DNA from: Oleiphilaceae bacterium
GTDB taxonomy: Bacteria > Pseudomonadota > Gammaproteobacteria > Pseudomonadales > Oleiphilaceae
DNA: 64,000 nt
Reading direction: 5' to 3'
Assembly (NCBI GenBank): GCA_022447365.1
Contig: JAKVBL010000003.1
Span: 558,001 to 622,000 of the forward strand
Below are positions 17,776 to 25,930 of the stretch, piece by piece; positions within the stretch are counted from its first letter, which is position 1, and each line of letters starts with the position of its first letter. Below the pieces are notes generated by a model. It ran no database searches, was not told the DNA's origin, and was given only the letters and a program-made list of their open reading frames with translations. A program made the translations under genes and the position numbers.

Positions 17776-19893
17776 ATGACAAACATAACAAAAACATCAA
17801 TTCAACGCCTTGAGGAGCGCATCTCACTCATCGGCGTAGTGCTCTGTATTGTCGTATTTTGGTCGATGAGTGAAGCGGTATTAGCCGAGAGCAACGAGCC
17901 AAAAGGTCAGCTTCAATTTTATTCAGAAGACATGCGTACCGCTTTGGTTGCGCCTCTGGCTTTAGAAACCAATATCACAGGCAACATAAGTGGTCCTATC
18001 TTTCGCGCTAATGTTGCGCAGCGTTTTAAAAACCCTTCAGACCAATGGTTGGAGGGGGTGTATACCTTCCCGTTACCGACTAACGCGGCGGTCGATCAGC
18101 TGAAAATGTATATCGGCGAACGCGTGATTGAGGGGCAAATCAAAGAAAAACAACAAGCCAAAAAGACCTACGACAAAGCTAAAAAAGCGGGTAAGCGCAC
18201 AGCATTGCTGGAAGCGCCCAAGGGGAACTTGTTTACAACACGCGTGGCGAATATCGCACCACAATCAGAGATCGTTATTGAGTTTAGTTTCCAGCAAACC
18301 TTGGATTTTAAAGATCATGGCTATGCGCTCCGTTTGCCGATTGTGGCGACACCCCAATTTGAAAAACAAAAAAGCCTAGTGGTTAAAAAGGAGCGGGTGA
18401 AAGGTGAGCGGGTGAACGTTGATCGAAAAGCATCGGATGGCGTTGAGCGTATTGCCTATCGAGAAACTGATGAGCCCAATGCCAACCCAGTGAACATTCG
18501 TATTGATGTGAATGCGGGTCTGCCATTTGATCGTGCTTGGAGTGATAGCCACGCAGTGCATATCGAGCCCTCTACAGACAGTGCGTTTAGAGTAACTATG
18601 GATGGCGGGCCAGACGAGGCAAGTCGTGATTTTGTTCTGAACTGGTCGTATCAAGAACAGACGCATACTCAGCTCAATGTGTTTACCGAACAGAAGGACG
18701 GAGAGTATTACAACATGCTGATGTTGTTGCCGCCGGCATCATCTGATGATGTTGCGCAAACACAGCGCGCCGCGCGCGAGCTTATCTTTGTGTTGGACGT
18801 ATCAGGAAGTATGTCCGGCCAGTCGATTCGTCAAGCAAAGGCTGCACTTAAAGAGGCGATGCAGCAGCTTAACGATCATGATCGTTTTAATATTATCTTC
18901 TTCAATGATTCTGCTTGGCCTGTATTTGATAGGAGTAAAAAAGCCTCTACAACGAACTTACTTAAAGCACGCTGGGCGCTTGAAATACAGGATGCTAAGA
19001 ACGGCACGCATATTCAAAAGGCCCTAGCCTTAGCGCTTAAACCTTCCAAACAAGATGCGTTGCGTCAAGTTGTTTTTATGACCGATGGCACAGTGCACGA
19101 TGAGGAAAGCTTGCTTGATTATGTACGTCGCAATCTTGGTGATACACGTTTGTTTACGGTAGGAATAGGTTCTGCACCTAACGGTTACTTCATGCGTCGG
19201 GCAGCGGAAGTCGGACGTGGCACGTTCACCTTTATCGGTAGCACGAATCAGGTGCAAGAAAAGGTAAGTCGGCTTCTTAAAACCTTGAATCATCCAGCGC
19301 TGACAGATTTGGATTTAGCGGTTGATACCGAGTATCGCGATCTCTTACCAAACCCGATTCCAGACTTATATGTCGATGAGGCTTCTTATCTACTGTTTAA
19401 GACCCGCGAAGCGCCTAACTCTCTCATCATCAATGCCAAGAGTGGCAATGAAGCGGTGTTCTTACAACACAATATAGAACCCGGAGCGATTAAAAGAGAC
19501 ATTGCAGTTGAATGGGCGCGACGCAAAATCCAATACTTCACCGACAAAGCAAATCGCACAAGCGAAGGCGTCAAAGCACGTTATCAACAAAGTGCAACAG
19601 ACTTAGCGCTGCAACATCATCAGCTCAGTCGCTATACCAGTTTAGTCGCGGTAGATGTTACTCCCGAGCGCACGCAAGAAGCACTGTTGCGACAGAAACT
19701 GAAGTCAAATCTTCCTAAAGGCTGGCAAAGTAAAAATCCCGATGGCGCGAAGTTGTATCTTGCTCAGACGGGCAACGGAACAACTTGGTTACTTACCATC
19801 GGTTTTCTGATCGTAGGGCTTACCGTTTTGCCTTTGCTAGCTTTTAACTTACTTGGTTTAAGTAAGAAGGGAGTGCGCTATGAAACAGCTTAA
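17776..19893 (+). CDS. VIT/von Willebrand A sortase target protein
   Basis: 705 residues, of the marine proteobacterial sortase target family. After an N-terminal signal/anchor (about 18-38) comes a VIT domain (about 50-180), then a vWA domain from about residue 335 with a complete MIDAS motif (FVLDVSGSMSG) for metal-dependent ligand binding. The C terminus has the sorting-signal layout: LAQTG at 662-666 in place of LPxTG, a hydrophobic helix (about 671-693) and a basic SKKGVR tail. The dedicated sortase should cut at this motif and attach the protein in the envelope. Its gene overlaps the sortase gene by 14 bases. The exact motif is inferred from position. Confidence 0.87.
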   Translation: MTNITKTSIQRLEERISLIGVVLCIVVFWSMSEAVLAESNEPKGQLQFYSEDMRTALVAPLALETNITGNISGPIFRANVAQRFKNPSDQWLEGVYTFPLPTNAAVDQLKMYIGERVIEGQIKEKQQAKKTYDKAKKAGKRTALLEAPKGNLFTTRVANIAPQSEIVIEFSFQQTLDFKDHGYALRLPIVATPQFEKQKSLVVKKERVKGERVNVDRKASDGVERIAYRETDEPNANPVNIRIDVNAGLPFDRAWSDSHAVHIEPSTDSAFRVTMDGGPDEASRDFVLNWSYQEQTHTQLNVFTEQKDGEYYNMLMLLPPASSDDVAQTQRAARELIFVLDVSGSMSGQSIRQAKAALKEAMQQLNDHDRFNIIFFNDSAWPVFDRSKKASTTNLLKARWALEIQDAKNGTHIQKALALALKPSKQDALRQVVFMTDGTVHDEESLLDYVRRNLGDTRLFTVGIGSAPNGYFMRRAAEVGRGTFTFIGSTNQVQEKVSRLLKTLNHPALTDLDLAVDTEYRDLLPNPIPDLYVDEASYLLFKTREAPNSLIINAKSGNEAVFLQHNIEPGAIKRDIAVEWARRKIQYFTDKANRTSEGVKARYQQSATDLALQHHQLSRYTSLVAVDVTPERTQEALLRQKLKSNLPKGWQSKNPDGAKLYLAQTGNGTTWLLTIGFLIVGLTVLPLLAFNLLGLSKKGVRYETA

Positions 19894-20434
19894 TAAACTA
19901 GCGCCATGGGTCTTAACAATTGGTTTGGCGTTAGGTTCGCTATTCGTTATGCAAGGCGCATGGATTCATGTGAAAGCGCTAACAGGGCAGTGGTTGATCG
20001 AAAACGCTTGGCTTAAAACAGAGCGTGACGGACGCAATTATAAACCGTGGCCGTGGGCAGATTTTTACCCCGTCGCACAGCTCAAAATACCATCCATCGG
20101 CGAGTCTTTGTTTGTACTGAATACACCCAGTGGGCAAGCACTCGCCTTTAGCCCTGCGATGACTGTGCATGTGGATGAAGAAACAGGCAAACAAATATTT
20201 CTCATCCAAGCGCATAACGATACGCACTTTAAAAATTTGCCATTGCTGGAGAAGGGGGCGTCGCTTCATCTCCAATCGCTAGAGTATGAGCAAGATTTTT
20301 CTGTGCAACATACCAAGCACGTAGACTCGCCAGTCCTGCAATTAAATCATGCGTTGGAGAGAGATCGTTTGATCCTCTCTACGTGTGATGAAGATGATTC
20401 TGAGAGCCGCAGATACTTGGTTTTGGGGGGGTGA
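19880..20434 (+). CDS. Class GN-like (marine proteobacterial) sortase
   Basis: 184 residues with one N-terminal membrane helix (about 9-28) and a periplasmic catalytic domain. The catalytic triad is readable: His112 in AHNDTHF, Cys169 in LSTCDE and Arg178 in RRYLVL. WPWADFYPVAQL is the family's N-terminal motif. The usual Arg after the His (HRDTHF) is Asn here, and the residue after Cys is acidic, so it is a divergent member. It should process the adjacent vWA protein. The ATG at 19880 lies inside the target gene and has an AAGGGA ribosome site. Confidence 0.86.
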   Translation: MKQLNKLAPWVLTIGLALGSLFVMQGAWIHVKALTGQWLIENAWLKTERDGRNYKPWPWADFYPVAQLKIPSIGESLFVLNTPSGQALAFSPAMTVHVDEETGKQIFLIQAHNDTHFKNLPLLEKGASLHLQSLEYEQDFSVQHTKHVDSPVLQLNHALERDRLILSTCDEDDSESRRYLVLGG

Positions 20435-20867
20435 TCGCGATTTTCAATTTAATCGATATTAATGCTTTAGATATCGTTTAAACAGGCGAAATAGCACAAA
20501 AAGAACGTGCGTATAAGTCGTTGAAATAATCCAGAAGAATTCAAGAATATGCGAGGCACTCTTTTTAGAGGCTGTTCGTTAGTCAGCTTCCCTTTGAGCA
20601 GTCTGATTTAGCTGCTATTGTCTTTTGATTAGTGAAGCGTATTATTGTTGGGCTGCATGGTTCTCTGCCACGACCTCAGTCAAACATGCATGGTCAAAGA
20701 GGGATTATATTAGCTTGTGATTCTCGGTATTTTAGCGAAAAGTATGGTGAAAACGCGCAACCCATACCTACATATTGTTTGATTAAACTACCAAATTTCT
20801 CGCTACTTGGAATTGCAAAACGTTCAGTCGATCAAGTAATTTTAGTGGTATTAAGGATTTTCTGAGT
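20435..20867. other. Intergenic region between the sortase and the DUF1996 gene
   Basis: 433 bases, AT-rich. A 77-codon frame (20632-20865, GTG start) ends 2 bases before the DUF1996 start, but it has no ribosome site and no recognisable family. I see no terminator with a clear U-tract. Probably leader DNA for the lipoprotein gene. Confidence 0.4.
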
Positions 20868-21908
20868 ATGGCTCTAATTAGGTTATTACGAATTTGCTCT
20901 TGGTTCTTGTTTCCATCATTGCTGATAGCGTGCGACTCGAGCTCTATTCCAACTACTTATTCAAGTGAAAGTAATGACCCAATAAGTTTGAGATCGGGGC
21001 TTGTTTTTTCTGATGAAGCGTTTAGCGAGCGAGACGATCAAACGGGAGCATTCAGAACTCACTGTTTGGAATCACATGAAAGCAAGGATGATCCCTTGCT
21101 TTATCCTAATATACCTCGGGCTACTCATTCCCATGTTTTTTTTGGTAATCCCGATGTAGATGCGTTTACAACTTCAGATAGCCTGAGAACATCGATAAGT
21201 ACAACATGCGACGGTCTTATATTGAACCGCTCAGCTTATTGGGTGCCGGCACTTTATGATGCGTTTGGTGAGCGCATAACTTATGTTGAACCTCTTTTTT
21301 ACTACAAAACCGGTTATCATGTTCCAGCTCGATCTATTCAAGTTCCACCACCAAATTTAAAAATGATTGCTGGACAAGCCATGACAGATGCTTTGCAAAG
21401 CACTCAAGTAGTGAAATTTCGCTGTGCTAGCTGGGTTTCAAATCAGATATGGTTTGATCCAGGCGATCCTCTAGATCATATCGCTTATATTCCTGATTGC
21501 CCGGTCGATGATTTACTTGAAATACGCATTGTCTTTCCGCAATGCTGGGATGGTGAAAACCTTGAATCATCTGGTTTCCGGAGTCATATGGCTTATCCTA
21601 TTGAGGCGACGCCACCGCAGGCTGGCACAGGTAGTTGCCCTGCAAGCCACCCAGTTGCAATTCCAGAGATATCATATAACTTCAATATTTACGTTACCGA
21701 AGATACTGGTCCGTCCTCCTCTTGGTCATTGTCCTCCGATATGAACGACGCATTGCCGGGTGGGTATAGCGCGCATGCGGATTGGATGAACGGCTGGGAC
21801 GAAGAAGTAATGCGGGCAGTTGTCGAAAACTGCTTGAATCCAGCGTTTGAATGCAGCGTAGGGCTATTGGCCGACGGCACACGCTTAGTTTCGGTAATTG
21901 ACGAATAG
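20868..21908 (+). CDS. DUF1996 lipoprotein
   Basis: 346 residues. The signal peptide ends in a lipobox LLIAC (Cys near residue 22), so the protein should be lipid-anchored. The rest is one DUF1996 domain: HSHVFFGNPDVDAFTT, NRSAYWVPALYD, FPQCWDG, SHMAYP and CPASHPVAIP are all family hallmarks. DUF1996 proteins are secreted proteins common in fungi and actinomycetes and less so in Proteobacteria; no activity is established. It lies alone between the two surface systems of the island. Confidence 0.85.
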   Translation: MALIRLLRICSWFLFPSLLIACDSSSIPTTYSSESNDPISLRSGLVFSDEAFSERDDQTGAFRTHCLESHESKDDPLLYPNIPRATHSHVFFGNPDVDAFTTSDSLRTSISTTCDGLILNRSAYWVPALYDAFGERITYVEPLFYYKTGYHVPARSIQVPPPNLKMIAGQAMTDALQSTQVVKFRCASWVSNQIWFDPGDPLDHIAYIPDCPVDDLLEIRIVFPQCWDGENLESSGFRSHMAYPIEATPPQAGTGSCPASHPVAIPEISYNFNIYVTEDTGPSSSWSLSSDMNDALPGGYSAHADWMNGWDEEVMRAVVENCLNPAFECSVGLLADGTRLVSVIDE

Positions 21909-22824
21909 AAGCCACAACAAAAGCATGTGATTTAGGTGTCTCCTCAATTAGCGCTCTACTCATAAGAATTAAAGCGAACCCTAAGTTGATTCAATTTATG
22001 CATTCATCGAGAAAGTTAAATTGATTTCTCCGTTAACTTGGCTTTTATTGCTCTGTTTTTTTATTATCACGCTGTACATATCTTGCACAGCTTTTGTTCG
22101 CCAGATGCTATTTTTGCTTCTGGGGCGCCGTCCATAAATTCAAAACTTAGTTGCTCTTCGCGCATTGTTTTCTTGTTGCGCCTTTAAAATTCATAAATAT
22201 CTGTTTGCTATAGACAAGCTCGCGATTTGATTTACCTAATCAACTTTTAACGTTAATTGATGAGAAATACCCGTTTTGGAATTAAGTTATTAAACCCTAT
22301 ACCCGCATGGTCTATGAGGGCGTTATTAGTCAGATCTCGGAATCAATCTACCAATAGGTACACTTGTTAGTAGGTCGAGAAAATAGATTTAGTGATGATG
22401 AATATGATTTCAAATGCCTGATGGCTTATTTTAAAGATGCCTGTCGCAAAAGACATAAAGTACGCGTCGCAGCATCTAAGAGAACCTCACGAATAAAAAC
22501 TCAGAATTCCTCATTTTCATTTAATGGCTATAATTAATAAGGGCTTTCCTCTTCAGTAATAGTCGTGTTTTTCGATTATGGAGTATGAAGTAAAGTAATA
22601 TTTTGATGGAGAGTGGTATCTACGGCGGTTGGGGTGGCTATTCGGTGATAGTCATTTGGTACTGCGCATGTGCTGCAGTTGTTCAAGCAGCAAAACATAC
22701 TACAGTTTAGCACTAGCAAGTAGATTTAATTTTAATTGTTCTACTGTTGCAGAAAAAATGTGCGACGAGCATAGGTTTTCTACGTTGTCTATTTATAAAG
22801 TTGGATAAACGGAAGTTGAATGAC
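21909..22824. other. Long intergenic region before the sigma-54 activator
   Basis: About 900 AT-rich bases with no convincing gene. A palindromic element (ATCAA, TTAACGTTAA, TTGAT) lies at 22239-22261. A short frame around 22,360-22,540 reading DDEYDFKCLMAYFKDACRKRHK may be a gene fragment, but it matches nothing I know. It could hold promoter and control sites for the activator gene. Confidence 0.35.
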
Positions 22825-24153
22825 GTGAGTAATGTGAATGATGTTAGTAATGTGAAGAAAAGGCCGTATCTAGTTGTAGATGACGATGAGACCTGTCTAG
22901 AGCTACTCAAGTACATACTTTTGGATTACGGTGATCATATTCGCTTTGAGTCCTCATCAACCGCTGCCCTGAGTTACGTGGAAAATAATGAAATCAAGGT
23001 CTTGCTCACTGATCATCGAATGCCGACGTTGAGCGGGTTAGAGTTGATTCGTCGAGTGAAGCAACTGTATCCCGAATGTTATGTGGTACTGATGAGTTCC
23101 TTTGATGATTACACAGAAGTGATCACTGAGTTCAACAACAAGCTACTTGATCAATACCTGTCCAAACCAGTTTCAAAGCCTGACCTGTACAACGTCATGG
23201 ATAGAGTGAGACGAAATCTGCGCGGGCAAAAAGAGGTTTATAACTACGGTTTTGTCAGTCAGAACAAGAATGTTTTAAAACTGTTAGAAATGGTCCCGCG
23301 AGCGGCAAAATCTGGTTTGCCCGTAATGATTGTTGGTGAGACAGGGACTGGTAAAGAGTTAATTGCTCACGCTATACACGACCATAGCGCGCGTAAAGAG
23401 GGTGAATTTTTAGCATGCAGCTGCCCAAACTTAGTTCCCTCTTTAGCGGAGTCTCAGTTGTTTGGATCTGTGAAAGGTTCCTTTACCGGAGCTGACCGCG
23501 ATAGTACTGGGATTTTTCAACAGGCGAAAGGCGGCACGATTTTCCTCGATGAATTAAACTCCTTAGATATGGCAATTCAAGGTAAATTACTGCGCGTTTT
23601 GGAAACTGGGAAGTTTTCTCGTTTAGGCGATCATGCAGTGCTTGATTTTGAGGGTGAGATTATCTCAGCGATTAATTTACCGGTTGATCAGGCGGTAGAG
23701 ACAGGCTGTTTGCGTGCAGATTTGAAGTATAGGATGGACGTTGTCCGAATCAGTCTGCCTCCGCTGCGAGAGCGCCGTGATGATGTTTTGCTATTGTTCA
23801 GACATTTTGCCGAACGATTAAGTCGCTCGCTCAAATGTACTGACGATGTGGAGCAGTTTTTGACCCACTATGATTGGCCCGGGAATGTTCGGGAGCTGGA
23901 AAATGTTGTCCGTTATATTATAGCTATGCACGATGATGAGGTCGTTACTCGTCAACACTTGCCCAGTTATTTGCAGGACTCAACATTATTCGGAAGTGAT
24001 TTACCCACCCATGCTGGAGCACGCAAAGATCTTACTAAAAACGACATTATCAGCGCGCTCAAAGAATGTAACTTTAATAAAAGTGATGCCGCAAGCGCTC
24101 TAGGTGTTAGCCGAATGACGTTATGGCGGAAGATTAAGGAGCACAACTTATAA
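22825..24153 (+). CDS. Sigma-54-dependent response regulator
   Basis: About 442 residues from GTG at 22825, which follows CGGAAG; TTG at 22816 or 22747 are alternatives. The first codons are an 18-bp tandem repeat (DVSNVN, DVSNVK), so the start is uncertain. A receiver domain has acidic VVDDDE and phospho-acceptor Asp in LLTDHRMP. The AAA+ domain has Walker A GETGTGKE, the sigma-54 loop as GSFTGA (canonical GAFTGA) and Walker B GGTIFLDE. A Fis-type helix-turn-helix ends the protein (SDAASALGVSRMTLWRKI). No kinase gene is adjacent. It sits directly upstream of a sigma-54 promoter and the adhesin operon, its probable target. Confidence 0.9.
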   Translation: MSNVNDVSNVKKRPYLVVDDDETCLELLKYILLDYGDHIRFESSSTAALSYVENNEIKVLLTDHRMPTLSGLELIRRVKQLYPECYVVLMSSFDDYTEVITEFNNKLLDQYLSKPVSKPDLYNVMDRVRRNLRGQKEVYNYGFVSQNKNVLKLLEMVPRAAKSGLPVMIVGETGTGKELIAHAIHDHSARKEGEFLACSCPNLVPSLAESQLFGSVKGSFTGADRDSTGIFQQAKGGTIFLDELNSLDMAIQGKLLRVLETGKFSRLGDHAVLDFEGEIISAINLPVDQAVETGCLRADLKYRMDVVRISLPPLRERRDDVLLLFRHFAERLSRSLKCTDDVEQFLTHYDWPGNVRELENVVRYIIAMHDDEVVTRQHLPSYLQDSTLFGSDLPTHAGARKDLTKNDIISALKECNFNKSDAASALGVSRMTLWRKIKEHNL

Positions 24154-24164
24154 CAGTGATACGG

Positions 24165-24203
24165 TTGTTACGCGTTTTTTATTCGTTGATACTTTTTTGT
24201 TAC
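24165..24203 (+). promoter_or_regulatory. TTGTTAC-type repeats, possible activator sites
   Basis: TTGTTAC at 24165-24171, TTGATAC at 24186-24192 and TTGTTAC at 24197-24203, spaced 21 and 11 bases, lie 55-95 bases upstream of the sigma-54 promoter. Enhancer sites for a sigma-54 activator are expected in this range. Function is inference. Confidence 0.35.
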
Positions 24204-24257
24204 ATTTTTTCGGAGGGAGTCAGTTGTAAGTTATTGATATTTATGTGATTTTTATTC

Positions 24258-24273
24258 TGGCCTTATCTTTGCT
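24258..24273 (+). promoter_or_regulatory. Sigma-54 (-24/-12) promoter of the adhesin operon
   Basis: TGGC at 24258-24261 and TTGCT at 24269-24273 give the conserved GG and GC dinucleotides exactly 10 bases apart, as in TGGCAC-N5-TTGCW. The predicted start is near 24,284, 28 bases before the first ATG. The gene immediately upstream encodes a sigma-54 activator. Confidence 0.8.
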
Positions 24274-24311
24274 AAACAGTTCTATATGTTTAAGCCAGAG
24301 AGTAGTCGGTC

Positions 24312-25904
24312 ATGGATCATACAGTCAGCCAACATCACACGAAGCACTCTAACAAATTTGTATTCGATACGGTCATCTCCACCGTTTTAATCCAGTTATT
24401 TGGTTTAGTTCTACCCTTATCAGTATTGGTCGTATACGACAAAATTATTCCCAACAACGCTGTCGAATCGCTCATCGCTCTCACGGTTATCGTTCTCATT
24501 GCAGTCGCTGTCGAGTGTTTCTTACGCTATATCCAAGAAGCTGGGGTCGCCTACTATACGTCGAGAAATGACTATTTTTTCAAGAATTTATTTTTGGGAG
24601 CGTTGACGACGAATTTCCGTCATATCAGTAGCGAGAACGTCCGAGCCGCAAAACAAATTCTCTCAAGCGATATCTCTTCTTCAATCTCTTTGCCCGTACG
24701 AAAGATTATTGCGTATGCAGAATTTCCATTTCTTATTTTATTTCTGATCTTAGTTGCGTATATCGCTTCGTGGGTAGTTTTAGCGCCCTTAATAACAATA
24801 CTCGCATATTTTACGATCCTGAATTTTGCGTTGTCACTTCAAGCGGACGCTAAGGAAAGCAATGGTTCTCAACAGGAAGGTTCTGACATTATCGTCCAGG
24901 AAGCTTTGGGCTGTGTAGAGACGATTAAAGCATGTGGCTCTGAACAGCAGCTGTCTTCCGAATATGCGCGTCTTTCCCGACCAGCGCTCAAAACAAGACA
25001 TATTTTCGATATGGTTTCTGTAGACGTGATTACACTCACCAATGTGTTTTCACAACTGATAATCATAGCTACAGTCTCAGCGGGCGCTGCAGCCTATTTT
25101 GGTGATCACATCTCCATTGGAAGCATCGCAGCTGTCACAATCATCAGTGGTCGCATGATCCCACTAGCTCAAAGGGTAGCGCTTACTTTTCAAAGTCGTG
25201 ATGGTTTGAGCGCCGTGCAAAGTAAGTTTGATCAACTTCTCTCCCCTTCGTCAGAGATTCCCGAAGACTTCACGTTGGATGAAGACATTACTATCAGTAT
25301 TGCAGGTTTAAATTATCCAGATCACGAAAGTAGCGAAGATATTGAGCTGAAGAAAGGTGATATTTTAGTAATCAGCGGAGCTAATAATGCTGGGAAATCA
25401 AAATTATTATCTTCCCTAGCAGGGCTTTGTGAGCACGATCAAGCGGTCATTAGTTACTCTGGTATCGATGTTAGAAAAATTGCCAACCGAGACTTAACAC
25501 CTTATATCTCACTTTGTCCGCAACAACCAAAATTAGTCAAGGGTTCGTTTTTAGACAACATCACGTTACATAACAAAAGCAGAGAATCATCTGCCTATGA
25601 CGTGTCACATGAAATTGGGTTGACGAAAGATTTGGCCAAGTTCCCTAAGTCTTTCGATGAGTACCTTGATAATGTTGACTATGGTGTTTTTCACCAAGGC
25701 ATGCGACAGAAAATCGCGATCGCAAGATGTCTCTGTTCCAATACGCCGGTTTTACTGTTTGATGAGATCAACTCTGACATGGATCCGGTATCTAATAATC
25801 TATTTTTGGAGGCCATAAAACGCCGTCAAAAGGACCATATTATTATTCTTGTAAGCCAGCAGTCGCAGTTTATTAACTTGGGCACAAAATATCTTTGCGT
25901 TTGA
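24312..25904 (+). CDS. Type I secretion ABC half-transporter, degenerate NBD, no peptidase-like domain
   Basis: 530 residues. It starts directly with the membrane domain (about 18-300), whose LVVYDKIIPNNA is typical of LapB/PrtD-type exporters. The NBD keeps Walker A (GANNAGKS, 356-363), Q-loop (CPQQ, about 403) and Walker B with the catalytic Glu (LLFDE, 481-485). The signature LSGGQ is FHQGM (460-464), and the H-loop His is Gln516 (VSQQ). It lacks the N-terminal C39-like domain of its neighbour. The two probably form a heterodimer that exports the giant adhesin through the inner membrane. First gene of the sigma-54 operon. Confidence 0.85.
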   Translation: MDHTVSQHHTKHSNKFVFDTVISTVLIQLFGLVLPLSVLVVYDKIIPNNAVESLIALTVIVLIAVAVECFLRYIQEAGVAYYTSRNDYFFKNLFLGALTTNFRHISSENVRAAKQILSSDISSSISLPVRKIIAYAEFPFLILFLILVAYIASWVVLAPLITILAYFTILNFALSLQADAKESNGSQQEGSDIIVQEALGCVETIKACGSEQQLSSEYARLSRPALKTRHIFDMVSVDVITLTNVFSQLIIIATVSAGAAAYFGDHISIGSIAAVTIISGRMIPLAQRVALTFQSRDGLSAVQSKFDQLLSPSSEIPEDFTLDEDITISIAGLNYPDHESSEDIELKKGDILVISGANNAGKSKLLSSLAGLCEHDQAVISYSGIDVRKIANRDLTPYISLCPQQPKLVKGSFLDNITLHNKSRESSAYDVSHEIGLTKDLAKFPKSFDEYLDNVDYGVFHQGMRQKIAIARCLCSNTPVLLFDEINSDMDPVSNNLFLEAIKRRQKDHIIILVSQQSQFINLGTKYLCV

Positions 25905-25930
25905 GAAAAATACAGTACAGGGGCAGATGA

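Noticed and set aside
20632..20865. 77-codon frame upstream of the DUF1996 gene
   Set aside because: GTG start without a ribosome site and no recognisable motif; the faint resemblance to an Ntn-hydrolase start is too short to support.
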